DNA of 28,508 bases from Apostichopus leukothele (Eukaryota > Echinodermata > Holothuroidea > Aspidochirotida > Stichopodidae), in contig JAAAKB020000013.1 in NCBI GenBank assembly GCA_010014835.2, forward strand, positions 1,362,114 to 1,390,621. The letters run 5' to 3'. The translations under genes and the position numbers were made by a program. Positions 1-9,202 of the stretch are shown here, one piece after another. The notes under the pieces are model-generated. The model ran no database searches and was not told the origin of the DNA. It worked only from the letters and a program-made list of their open reading frames with translations. Positions within the stretch are counted from its first letter, which is position 1. The number at the start of each line of letters is the position of its first letter.

Positions 1-470
1 GGACCTCTCTGAATTTTTTTTTACTTTCAAGTTCAAGTTCAAGTTGAATTTTTATTCATTTTGTTTTCAAGTTTAAGTTCAAGTTGAATTTAAATTTGAA
101 ATTCAATTTGCTTTCAAGTTTAAGTTCAAGTTTAAGTTCAAGTTGAGCCTAAATTTTTATTCGGTTTGTTTTCAAGTTCAAGTTTAAGTTCAAGTTGAGC
201 TAAAATTTGAAATTTATTTTGCGTTCAAGTTCAAGTTTAAGTTCAAGTTGAGCTTAAAATCTTATTCATTTTGTTTGAAGTTCAAGTTCGGCTTAAAATA
301 TTTAACTTTCAAGTTCAAGTTCAAGTTGAACTTTATTTTAACATTCATTTGTTTCAAGTTCAAGTTCGACTTAAAATATTCATTTTGCTTTTAAGTTCAA
401 GTTGGATTTGTCACTAGCTTGTAAGTTCAAGTTGAACTTGTAAAATATGCATTTTGCTTCAAGTTTAACA
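1..470. repeat. AAGTTC/AAGTTT hexamer-based minisatellite
   Basis: The stretch is built from runs of the hexamer AAGTTC or AAGTTT. The runs sit in a looser higher-order unit of about 55-65 bp in which blocks such as CAAGTTCAAGTTGA alternate with AT-rich spacers such as TTTATTCATTTTG. It lies in what is inferred to be an intron of the plus-strand gene ending at 2233. The array runs off the left edge of the window, so its full length is unknown. No credible protein is encoded. Confidence 0.85.
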
Positions 471-550
471 TGGACTGGAAAATGCAAAATGCAGAATGCA
501 AGATGCAGAATGCAAAATGCAGAAAGCAAAATGCAGAAAGCAAAATGCAT
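471..550. repeat. AATGCA(R) heptamer-like tandem repeat
   Basis: About ten copies of AATGCAAA, AATGCAGA or AAGCAAA-type words follow each other without interruption, directly after the hexamer array. The open reading frame that crosses this stretch on the plus strand is a by-product of the repeat and has no coding character. Confidence 0.75.
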
Positions 551-553
551 ATT

Positions 554-1555
554 AGTGTAGGCATTCCCTGCAGTGATTCTGATCAAATAAGCACAGCACT
601 TAAAACACTCAAGGAAGCATCACCTCTTCCCCATATTCGCCTCGTCCCCATAGTCGCCTCTTCCCATCATCGTCTCGTCCCCATTGCACCTCTTTACCTC
701 GTCCCCATTGTCGCCTCGTCCCCATCTTCACTTGGGAGTGGGATGCAACCAACAAAAGCTGAAGAAAGAAAGCAAATTGTGGTTATTTGACTTATGATCT
801 GGACATAATACTATATATATTTGGAAGGATGGCCCGTTTGGCCATGGTAGTTCAGTGGATTAAATGCACTATTTCAATGCAAATTTACACAAAACCGATC
901 AAAAGTTTGAAGGTCTAATGCACATCACAGTATTGATTTGCTACTTGAAACACTCGAGGAAGGGTCAACTCGTTCCCATGGTCACCTCTTTGCCTCCTTC
1001 CCATAGTCGTCTCGTCTCCATCATCTTCTCTTTGCCTCGTCCCCATCGTCACCTCGTCCCCATCGTTGCTTGGAAGTGGGTTGCAACCAACAAATGCTAA
1101 AAATAACAGAGAGGAAATTGTGGTAATTTCACGGATAATCTGGACACATAAGGATTCTATTTATATAAAGAAGATTATTTACGTTGGCCCTTGTAGTTCA
1201 GTGGATTAAATGCACTATTTCAATGCAAATTTACACAAGTGTAAGCATCCCCTGCAGTGATTTTGATCAAAAGTTTGAAGATCTAATGCACAGCACAGTT
1301 TGGTTTGCTACTTGAATCACTCGAGGAAGCATCAACTCGTTCCCATCGTCACCTCTTTGCCTCGTTCTCATCGTCACCTCCTCCCTATCGTTACTTGGAA
1401 GTGGGTTGCAACCAGTGAAAGCTAATACAAAAAATGGAAATTTTGTTAATTTCACTTATAATCTGGACATATATGGATGCTATTTATTTGGAAGATTGTT
1501 TAATTTTGGCCTTTGTACTTCAGTGGATTGAATGCACTATTTCAATGAGGCATAC
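554..1555. repeat. Three tandem ~340 bp units with an internal 17 bp minisatellite
   Basis: Three diverged direct copies start near 554, 891 and 1238. The markers that recur in order are CCCTGCAGTGATT (copies 1 and 3), GATCAAA, CACTCRAGGAAG, a cluster of CCTCGTCCCCAT words, CTTGGRAGTGG, TCTGGACATA and TTCAGTGGATTRAATGCACT. Copy 2 lacks the GTGTAAGCATCCCC start, and copy 3 has a shorter minisatellite. The internal minisatellite (about 622-736, 971-1063 and 1336-1394) has a unit of about 17 bp, CCTCGTCCCCATAGTCG, and differs in copy number between the three units. It lies in the inferred intron upstream of the exon at 1757. Confidence 0.8.
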
Positions 1556-1750
1556 AAACAGGTTATACCAAAACAACGGAGTACAATGCACTCTGCTTTT
1601 TAGCCATTGATAATATTCTGCTTCTGTAACAATATTATGCTTGACATGTATGAGCAAATTAATGATAAAAATATGCAATGAGTATCCAATAATATACCCT
1701 GGGTACGCTACTGTTCATGATTCTCTTGACCATTGGTGTCTTCTTGTATT

Positions 1751-1759
1751 TTTCAGAAG
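1751..1759 (+). promoter_or_regulatory. 3' splice site with a tandem acceptor (CAG/AAG)
   Basis: The acceptor reads TTTCAGAAGG. Splicing after CAG keeps a lysine codon (AAG) at the start of the exon. Splicing after the adjacent AAG would drop just that residue without changing frame. NAGNAG acceptors of this kind are known to yield one-residue isoforms. CAG is the stronger of the two and was used for the exon start. Confidence 0.6.
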
Positions 1760-2233
1760 GGAATGCAGGCTGCTACTGCAAGCAAGAAGCCCAGCACCAC
1801 CACCACCACTGAGGTTGCTGCCAGGCCATCTGCTGCAACAACTGCAGCAGCCGCCCAGGCTGCCTCTGCAGCAGCAGTATCCGCAGCGTCCAATATGGCC
1901 CACATACCAGAATCTGTGCAAGAAGCCGTCGCCGCTCAGCATTCTGCAGCTGTACAAGCTGCCTCCTCTAGGCAAGCCCACCAGGCAGTCAGCCCCCCGA
2001 CTCCCACCCAAATGATCCCTATGGGGTCTCATATGGCGCCAATGGGGGCCCTGGCTGGGGGATACAATCACGCTGCCAGCATGCAACAGATGCAGCAGAT
2101 GCTCCTCCAGCAACATCAGATGCAGGCGGTGGCTGCGAGCATGGCAAGGCATGAGCAGCATCATCAACAGCAGCAGCAGCAGGGGTATGATGACGAAGAG
2201 TATGAAGATGAGGACTATGAGGAAGAAGGCTAG
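1757..2233 (+). CDS. C-terminal exon of an unidentified Ala/Gln-rich protein with an acidic tail
   Basis: I do not recognise this gene. A pyrimidine-rich stretch ending TTTTTCAG precedes 1757, and the frame then stays open for 158 codons to a TAG at 2231-2233, so this reads as a last coding exon beginning in phase 0 with Lys-Gly-Met-Gln. The product is low-complexity throughout. A Thr/Ala-rich start and an alanine-rich block lie at about exon residues 10-50. A short more ordinary stretch with IPESVQEAV follows. A Pro/Met-rich middle holds TQMIPMGSHMAPMGAL. A Met/Gln-rich part has MQQMQQMLLQQHQMQ, followed by HHQQQQQQ. The end, YDDEEYEDEDYEEEG, is strongly acidic. Such composition is common in nuclear transcription or RNA-binding proteins, but that is inference. 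The antisense frame at 1715-2167 and the other plus frames are shadows. Earlier exons lie beyond the left edge. Confidence 0.7.
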   Translation, partial: KGMQAATASKKPSTTTTTEVAARPSAATTAAAAQAASAAAVSAASNMAHIPESVQEAVAAQHSAAVQAASSRQAHQAVSPPTPTQMIPMGSHMAPMGALAGGYNHAASMQQMQQMLLQQHQMQAVAASMARHEQHHQQQQQQGYDDEEYEDEDYEEEG

Positions 2234-3619
2234 CTGTGACCCATCACCATCACCACCACCAATCCCTGCCCCTCTCTATTGCCTCATGATTTGTATCCAG
2301 CACACCACCCCTCAACCCCCAAGGAACTTGCCTGAACAAAAGGAGCTGAGTGAAATCCATCTCCTGTCTCTGACATCAAACTTTGTTTTTAAATCCATCA
2401 GATAATGATATCAATGTTTCGTAGAAATTTAGACTTTTGTGGAGGAAAGAAGGTAATTCCTTCTTTATTCTCCCTTTCATTATAAAGTAGGTTAGGACAG
2501 ACACTTAATATTAAATGGCTATTCTAGGGATCAAAATCAAGGTGCTGAACCTTTGTTTTATTTTTTCTTTCTTTTTTTAAAATCATCGACCATTAGGACA
2601 GGTGGGAAGCTAGAGTTTAAAATTCACCAACAGTAACTATGTAGTTGCCAATCAGATCTGTACCTTAAGACAGTGTTTTTAGACAGGATTTTTTAAATTT
2701 TTTATTGTGGAAGATCAGTTCTTATAGTAAGGGTGCAGAGAGAATTTTCAAAACCATATCATAACTGTTTGCTCTGGGTTGAAAGGTAGGCAAGGCCCTG
2801 ATCTTGCACGAACAAAAAAAAATACCAAACCCAAACAATATAATCTCTATTGTATTCATTACTACAGAGGTACAATTTGTGGGAAATCATAAGTTCTAGT
2901 AATTGTTAACAGATATTTCATAATTTGATATCAGGCATTATCCTCCAAAAAATCAGCATTACAACATTTTACTAATACAGTAAAACACAAAATGGGGGCA
3001 TATTGGGGGAGGGAGGGTACTATTTTGAGGGTAACATCTTGTGCACCTCACCTGGTACCGTCTGTGACTGTTTTGTATGCCCGATGTGTAGCAGGGTTCC
3101 ATTCATTATGCTCTTTTATATAAAGTATTTTGAAAATCAACTCACAACAACTCAAAACCAATTTTTACAACTTCTTACATTTGTACCAATCGGAGAGATC
3201 TTTTTTTGTTGTCTCGTTGTCCCTCTGGAGAACAAGGGGTGAAAATACTTCCATTTATAAAGGAAAGGTTGGGAATGATTTTGGAACCAAGATAACCGGA
3301 GGGGTATAGAGTGTTGGTAGGTAGAAACTTTCTCTTCTTTTTGGTTGGAGGGGGAGGGTGGGGTGGCAGGGAGGTTCAGTTTGTAAGCTGCCATTTGGCA
3401 ACTGTGTTTCACTGCCTTGACTGTACCATTCTTTAAGACAATTCTGAGGTTAGAAGCTTTAACTAGATGAGTGGGGCTGATGAAATGGGGGTCTTATAGG
3501 GATCAGATGGGGCTGGAGAACTCCCCCCCCCCCTTCACATTGAAGGAAGTTTTACAGTTCTTGATGTGGTTTCTTGAGGCAATAGCTGGTCAACTTTTAA
3601 ACATTGTATTCCTCTTTTT

Positions 3620-3627
3620 TGTACATA
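3620..3627 (+). promoter_or_regulatory. PUF (Pumilio) consensus TGTACATA
   Basis: TGTACATA matches the Pumilio-family RNA motif UGUANAUA exactly, on the strand that would be transcribed as the 3' UTR of the upstream gene. An 8-mer of this kind occurs by chance every few kilobases in AT-rich DNA, so this is only a candidate. Confidence 0.25.
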
Positions 3628-5495
3628 TAGTTTGTAGATGTGAGTTTCAACATTTCTTCTTTGTGTTTTTTTTTTTTTTTTTGGCCTAACTTTTTCATTT
3701 GTTTTTATTTTTTTCTTGTCTTTATCAAGAGGACTCACAATTTTGTGTGAATTGTTGCCAAATTGCCAAGTCTTTAAGAAGTAGCTCTGCACCCCTTTTT
3801 ATCATATACCCCCCTTCCCCCCTCTTTTTTAATTCTAGCCACGGACACCATATACGCCCTCCTCCCCTCTAGTCGTGCTTAGTACATTCATTGTGTCCAT
3901 TGCTGCAACACCTTGAGTGGGTTTTAATTTTTTTAATTGTGGATCAGTAAGAATTGGTAGTATAAGGTTTAAAACTCTACTAAGTGATGTGTTTAATTCA
4001 AGTTTTGATGGGTAAATTTGAGCAGACACAAATGCCTGCTTTACAGCCATCGCAAACAAACAATGCCCATACCTGAAACATTTGCTTAAAAGAGGTTATA
4101 AGTGGTCCTGCACAGTTGGGTACAAGCCACCCCTACAACACCACAGCATAGAACACCACCAAAATCAGTGTTGATTTCTAAGATGCCTAAGAGAGATGTG
4201 TTTTTGGAAGGGAATGCCCTTTTAACAATGTGATAGAAAGCTATAAACTTGAAGGGAAAGGCAGTAACTTATTGCCCTGAAAAGTTCATCCCTAGTGCAG
4301 TCAAAAGGATGATCAGAATAACAGCTTGGTACCAAAACCTAGTCTTGCGAAGGCTTCTTATATAGTCTTAGTACATTTTATAACAGTATTTAGTAGTTAC
4401 AACTCTTTGTATTCAAATAGAGTATGTGGTGTTGGTAACTTTACACTGTCTAGGAAAAACTCACTTTTCTTTATATTTAAATCTATCTATATCTTTTGGA
4501 AACATGGTTTCTTCACTCGTGCTTGGAATATTTCAATTTTTTTTATTTTTTAAGCATCCCCTCTTGTCACCATCTAAACCAAAAGGCCACACATTCTTAT
4601 GATGTTTGTAATCGTGCAGCCGTTACTGCAAAGTTAGTTTAAAATGAGGAGACATTTTAAAAACTTCAAAGATAAAAAACGGTAAAACTGAATGAATTTT
4701 AAGGACAAAAATTGAAAAAAACATTCCTTTTCTAAATCCAGTGAGAGACCAATCTAGTGTGTATTCTTAGTGCCATGTCTTCTGTGGGCTGCTTGTGGTT
4801 TAACATTGCATATCCCAAACTGAAATAAGTAGCTGAAACACTGATTTTATGAGGCTAAAAGAAGAAAAAAAACTTTTTAAAAAACTTTAAAAAAAAAGAG
4901 CTAAGGAAAATTAGGCTCGAAGCTTAAATCAGGAGCATTGACCGGTCATCAAAAGATGAAAATATTTTGTGAATCATTCTCTTGTTACGTTGATTATTAT
5001 GATACAAGTGTTTGAGGCGGGCAACATTTGGCCTGGGCACTCAGAGCAGATTACTGAGCTGTGAAATGGTAACAGTTTGTGGTCACGATAATAAATGGGA
5101 CTAAAATAACATCCTGTCAAAACAAACGAAGGAGATCAGGGTTTTTTTCCCTGTCATGGAGGAGAATTTGTCCTGCATTTTTGTTGCATTGTTTCTGCTG
5201 CTCCATTAAGGATTTAAACTTGTCCTTCAAAGTAGCAGTTTCTCTCGTTGTACCATTGGTATTGAATAGTGCAATAGTGTTACTACGTAATACTAATTTA
5301 CAATTCATTCTTTTTGCTCATAATTTGGTGGGTTTGCTGAAAGGACATTTTCTCCTTTGAATTAAAAATAGTTTTACATCAGCCTTCTTATAAGGGACCA
5401 CAAGAAATTTCAAGATTTTTAATAGCATCACAAGTACTGGTGATTGTTGTTTCCAGCGTATCGTGTTCTCGTTAATCACAAAAAAAAAATACATT

Positions 5496-5503
5496 TGTAA
5501 ATA
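5496..5503 (+). promoter_or_regulatory. PUF (Pumilio) consensus TGTAAATA
   Basis: TGTAAATA is a second exact match to UGUANAUA on the plus strand, about 1.9 kb after the first. The same caution about chance matches in AT-rich sequence applies. Confidence 0.25.
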
Positions 5504-7584
5504 GTAGTTTCTTTTTTGCTCACCCTTGCTTTTTCATATTCATAAACTAATGCTTTTAAGACAAGATTTAAATGTAAACATTATCAAGAGCAAAGTGTTT
5601 TTTTTTCCAGGCTTTGTTGCTTGTTTTTAGTAGTATTTAATGACTGTATAAAGCACATTTGTTGACATAAGTAGGGTTTTATCTATGTAAATGTATCCGC
5701 ATAGCTGTTGTCACAATTTTTTCTTCAGTTTTTCTTGTTTCTGTAAGTTAAACGTGATTTAGTGATTCAACTCCAAGTGTTGCCATCCAATTTACAGTTT
5801 GTCCTTAAAGATGGGGTCTTTCTGGGTTACGCACTAAAGAATGGTATATAAACAGATATTATTCTACTTGCATTTCAAAATGCTTCCAGGAATATTGATG
5901 TGCGGTATCTCACTCGATTTTATCCAGAAGGAAGGTAAAATGAACCAGCCATTAAAAGTTGATAGATTCTTTCAGACATAGCCCCCCACCCTCTCCCCTG
6001 CTGGCTAAAACCATAGACTCTATTATGAAAAGATTGAGAGGAATATTGTTGCTTAAGCAATGGTATATAGGGAATAAATATAGTATGCTGATAGAGAGAT
6101 AAGATAAAATAGTAAATGTAGCTATTTGCATAGTCTTCCTAGGGGGTATAAAAGGACGGTTTAGTTAAAAACATCAAATCAAACCAATGTTTAGCCGTTA
6201 ATACTATTAAATACCATATATACAATTTATTCTCCTAATGACATGGTCCAATGTCAATATCCTATATTGTCACAATTTGCCACCTCGTTTGGCCTAGCAA
6301 ATCTAGTCTGCATGTGATGGGGGAAGGGGGGGGGGGATCTGAAGTCTCTTTAACTTTAAGGTTTTGTTTAGAGAGTAGATTCATTTTAAAGGGCTAACTC
6401 TAGAATGGGTATCCCAAAGAAATGATTTTGAATGGTTATTTGGATCTGGGTAATAAGACAGTAAGAATCTAGCCCTTCATCCAAGTGTGTCTTTATGCTG
6501 CACTTGGTTTCATTATTATCACTAGCAGAGGGAATTTGTGTTTTTTATCTGGGCGTTTTGCAACCATCCAATTATGCATCTCACACATGCCTCGGTTGGA
6601 GTGGACAAGAATTGTTTAATTTGCAAACCTTTCTAATGAAATGAAGTTAAATAGAAGAAGTTCCTGCATCTTTGCTGAACATATCTTATTTTAATTTAAA
6701 TGATTTCCCTAGGTGACATTGGCAGATAAGACTTCATTGCCATGACCATTTTCTGTACTTTGAGGAAATAACTCATTGTGGCATGTAGAAAGAAAAACCA
6801 GTTAATTTTCAACTCCATGCTTTTACTATCTCTCATTATCATGCTCATAATTAATTACTATTGGTAAAATATATGCTTTTTTAGTTCATTAGCGCATTTT
6901 GTTATTAGCATATGTTTACTATGCTTTCTTTCAATGGAACATGCATACAGTTCTCAAGACCCGTAGTTGTCTCCCTAGTATCATGGTCAATTACCCTCGG
7001 AGACTAATCTATTTGAATTGTTTGACTGCTCGATGAAATGGAAATGTTTAATGATGGAAAGTCATGTCATGTGACAATTACTTAAATGATACTTTCTATT
7101 TATGCCTTTGTGTACTTGCAATTGTATTCCTATAGTTAAGAAGAGATCTTCAAATTGGTAGGTGGGGGGTGGGGAGTGGATATGGATAGCTGAGGGGGGA
7201 GGGAGGGGAAAATTAGATGTGTTTTTCTCAGTCTGCAATCTTTCTTTGAACTTTTGTATGAAGGCCACTCTTTTTAAGGAGTTTCATGACCACTTGTACT
7301 GATATTAGAAAGCACTTGTATAGTATTTCAACCCTTCAAGCTTACAGCCAGCCCTATTTTGCAAATAGCATTTTGTACTAAGCGTCGACGATGTGGTAGA
7401 TGTAATTAGAACTTTTCCAAAGTGATTAGAAAATTCTCGTTTCTCTTTTGTCATTATTTTCTCGTCTCTTTTTTCTTTAGAGTGCAATTTTGTGTTTTCT
7501 CTCGGTAAATTCATAACAAAGTAAGGTGTTACCCAGCTAAACTTTAGCAAGTTTGACAGCCAAAGCACTTAAAAAACATTACAA

Positions 7585-7590
7585 AATAAA
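7585..7590 (+). terminator. Candidate poly(A) signal AATAAA for the plus-strand transcript
   Basis: A canonical AATAAA is followed within 10-15 bases by a GT/T-rich stretch (GTGTTATTA). It is the last such hexamer before the end of the convergent CFAP54 gene. Earlier AATAAA hexamers at 5090-5095 and 6073-6078 could be used instead, giving shorter 3' UTRs. Confidence 0.3.
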
Positions 7591-7600
7591 AGTGTTATTA

Positions 7601-9152
7601 TAAACATGATTTAGGAGCACTGTACATGTTTCGTTACATGTAGCACATATTTTAAGATCTACAAATCTGGCCAATATTACAGTCAAGGATCCCTTTTCAC
7701 CGATTGTAGCTAAAACATAAAGCTATGTCTGGCGTATTATTCCCAATGGATGCCAACTGTCAAGGATGTGATGATCTGTTGTAAATGTCACACACCGAAT
7801 CATATTTTCAGTTTTTCAACTTTTGACACTACCAATATTATGGTATTCCATATTAACAAATTAACCTGGAAGTCAGCAAATGTGAACAGATAAGGCAACA
7901 TCATTTCAAAACAATAAATGACAGCAAATTCAGTGTCAATAGCCAAGTTTAGTGGTTTCTATAAAAATGCATTGGGAGATGAAATAGTAGGTGTAACTTG
8001 TGTCTAGTTACATATGAATGAGTGATAGCTTCAAACACACAAGGCTCTAATGCAACGTAACAGTGCTGTCTAATGGATTAACAGAATGCTAACAAATACC
8101 AAATGGTAAAGAGAAACCAAAACCACAACTTAAATAAGACAATTTGAGTCTTAAAACAGTCTTAAAACGAGTCTTAATTCAAAACTTTTTACAAGTAAAA
8201 CTTCTAAAATACCTTAGAGCAATCTCCTGAATATACAAGCCTAACTTTGGTACATCAAAATGTTCGTTTGGAGTGACATAAACATACACACATTTGATTT
8301 CAGGACTGATGACGGGACAAACCCATTTTTTTGTGCTAAAAACCAATACAACTAGTGTTTCATTGTGTCACTCAATGGCAAGCCTGTTCTTATTGGAAGG
8401 CTGACAGATCTCTTGGTATAGCATACATATTGAGTCACAGATGCAATTCACCACTTTTAAGTAGATGAATAAAACCAACAGCCTTGAATCTTTCTGAATC
8501 AAGGATATGAATTTAGATTTGGTCAATTTACTAATAGGATATGGTCTCGAATGAGCAATGGTAGAATATTAATTGGATCTGTTATAAATCTATCAAATAT
8601 TGATAAATGTTCAATAATTTTATAAATAATTTATGTTTTTGAAGCTGTCACGACAAGACGAGTAGTTTTTCTGTATCGTCCAGTTATAGGCTTATAGTTG
8701 ACCTAATTACTTGCAAATTGTCAGAATGGGCATTTTTTACCGGAGAAAAAATGTGAAATTACCTACTTTGACAGAAATTTAACAGAATCCCAAGTGGAGT
8801 TAAATCGCACATGGTTGTTCTAACAGATAGACAAGCTCAAGTTCCTTTAAAAGCATAAAAAAATCGAGGACATAATAATGAGCACCTACAAAGACATATC
8901 ATGCCGCAAGAATGAAGTGGCAAGATCATAAATGTGCCCTATGGCTATTTATAAGTGTTAACTCAAGGGCTCTATCAAGGACAATGATCATTTCTTTGGT
9001 AGGTTTCATGGACTTGTAAAATATTCCTTTTCAAAATGGACACAGCTCCTTTAAATGATAGGTGAACAATTTAACGTCTGCAGACATCTGTAAAACAATC
9101 GTCTGAAGTAATGCTCAAAACAGTTTTCTTTTTTCAAGTCGACTCCTCAAGA
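7601..9152. other. Convergent intergenic or 3' UTR region without visible genes
   Basis: No coding exon, repeat array or RNA gene was found. The sequence lies between the inferred 3' ends of the two convergent genes. A canonical AATAAA for the minus strand (TTTATT on the plus strand) was not found between 7.57 and 9.15 kb, so where the CFAP54 mRNA ends is unclear. Confidence 0.5.
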
Positions 9153-9202
9153 TTATAGCTTGCCCTCCGTCTCTGGAGTACGAGCAACAAACCATTCAAC
9201 GA
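9153..9202 (-). CDS. CFAP54: CFAP54 candidate last exon
   Basis: A minus-strand frame ends VVEWFVARTPETEGKL and TAA at 9155-9153. The frame is open upstream to 9254, reading SWDNFITK just before. To keep phase with the exon at 9983-10040 the join must fall after AAAG at 9203, which gives 50 bases here. The stronger-looking acceptor CATAG at 9255 would be out of phase unless another small exon intervenes. The coding character looks real, but the exact start is unresolved. Confidence 0.4.

Larger units (their letters stand above)
2234..7600 (+). other. Long non-coding stretch, possible 3' UTR of the plus-strand gene
   Basis: No credible coding exon is visible on either strand in these 5.4 kb; the open frames are short and low in complexity. 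The plus strand is rich in T runs (for example 3668-3682). It also carries two matches to the PUF-binding consensus TGTANATA, several AATAAA hexamers and short ATTTA-type words, all usual in long 3' UTRs. The last strong poly(A) signal candidate is at 7585. Whether transcription really extends this far cannot be told from the sequence, and part may be intergenic. Long homopolymers (C at 3523-3533, G at 6327-6336) interrupt it. Confidence 0.4.

Noticed and set aside
849-859. TAGTTCAGTGG, an exact match to the tRNA-type A box, repeated near 1194
   Set aside because: No matching B box lies at the expected distance and no cloverleaf can be drawn. The third copy of the repeat has changed the word (TACTTCAGTGG). 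It is treated as part of the 340 bp tandem unit, not a tRNA gene or SINE head.
1715-2167. 150-codon open frame on the minus strand opposite the last exon
   Set aside because: It is a shadow of the Ala/Gln-rich codons (GCN and CAG give long antisense frames) with unlikely composition and no splice context.
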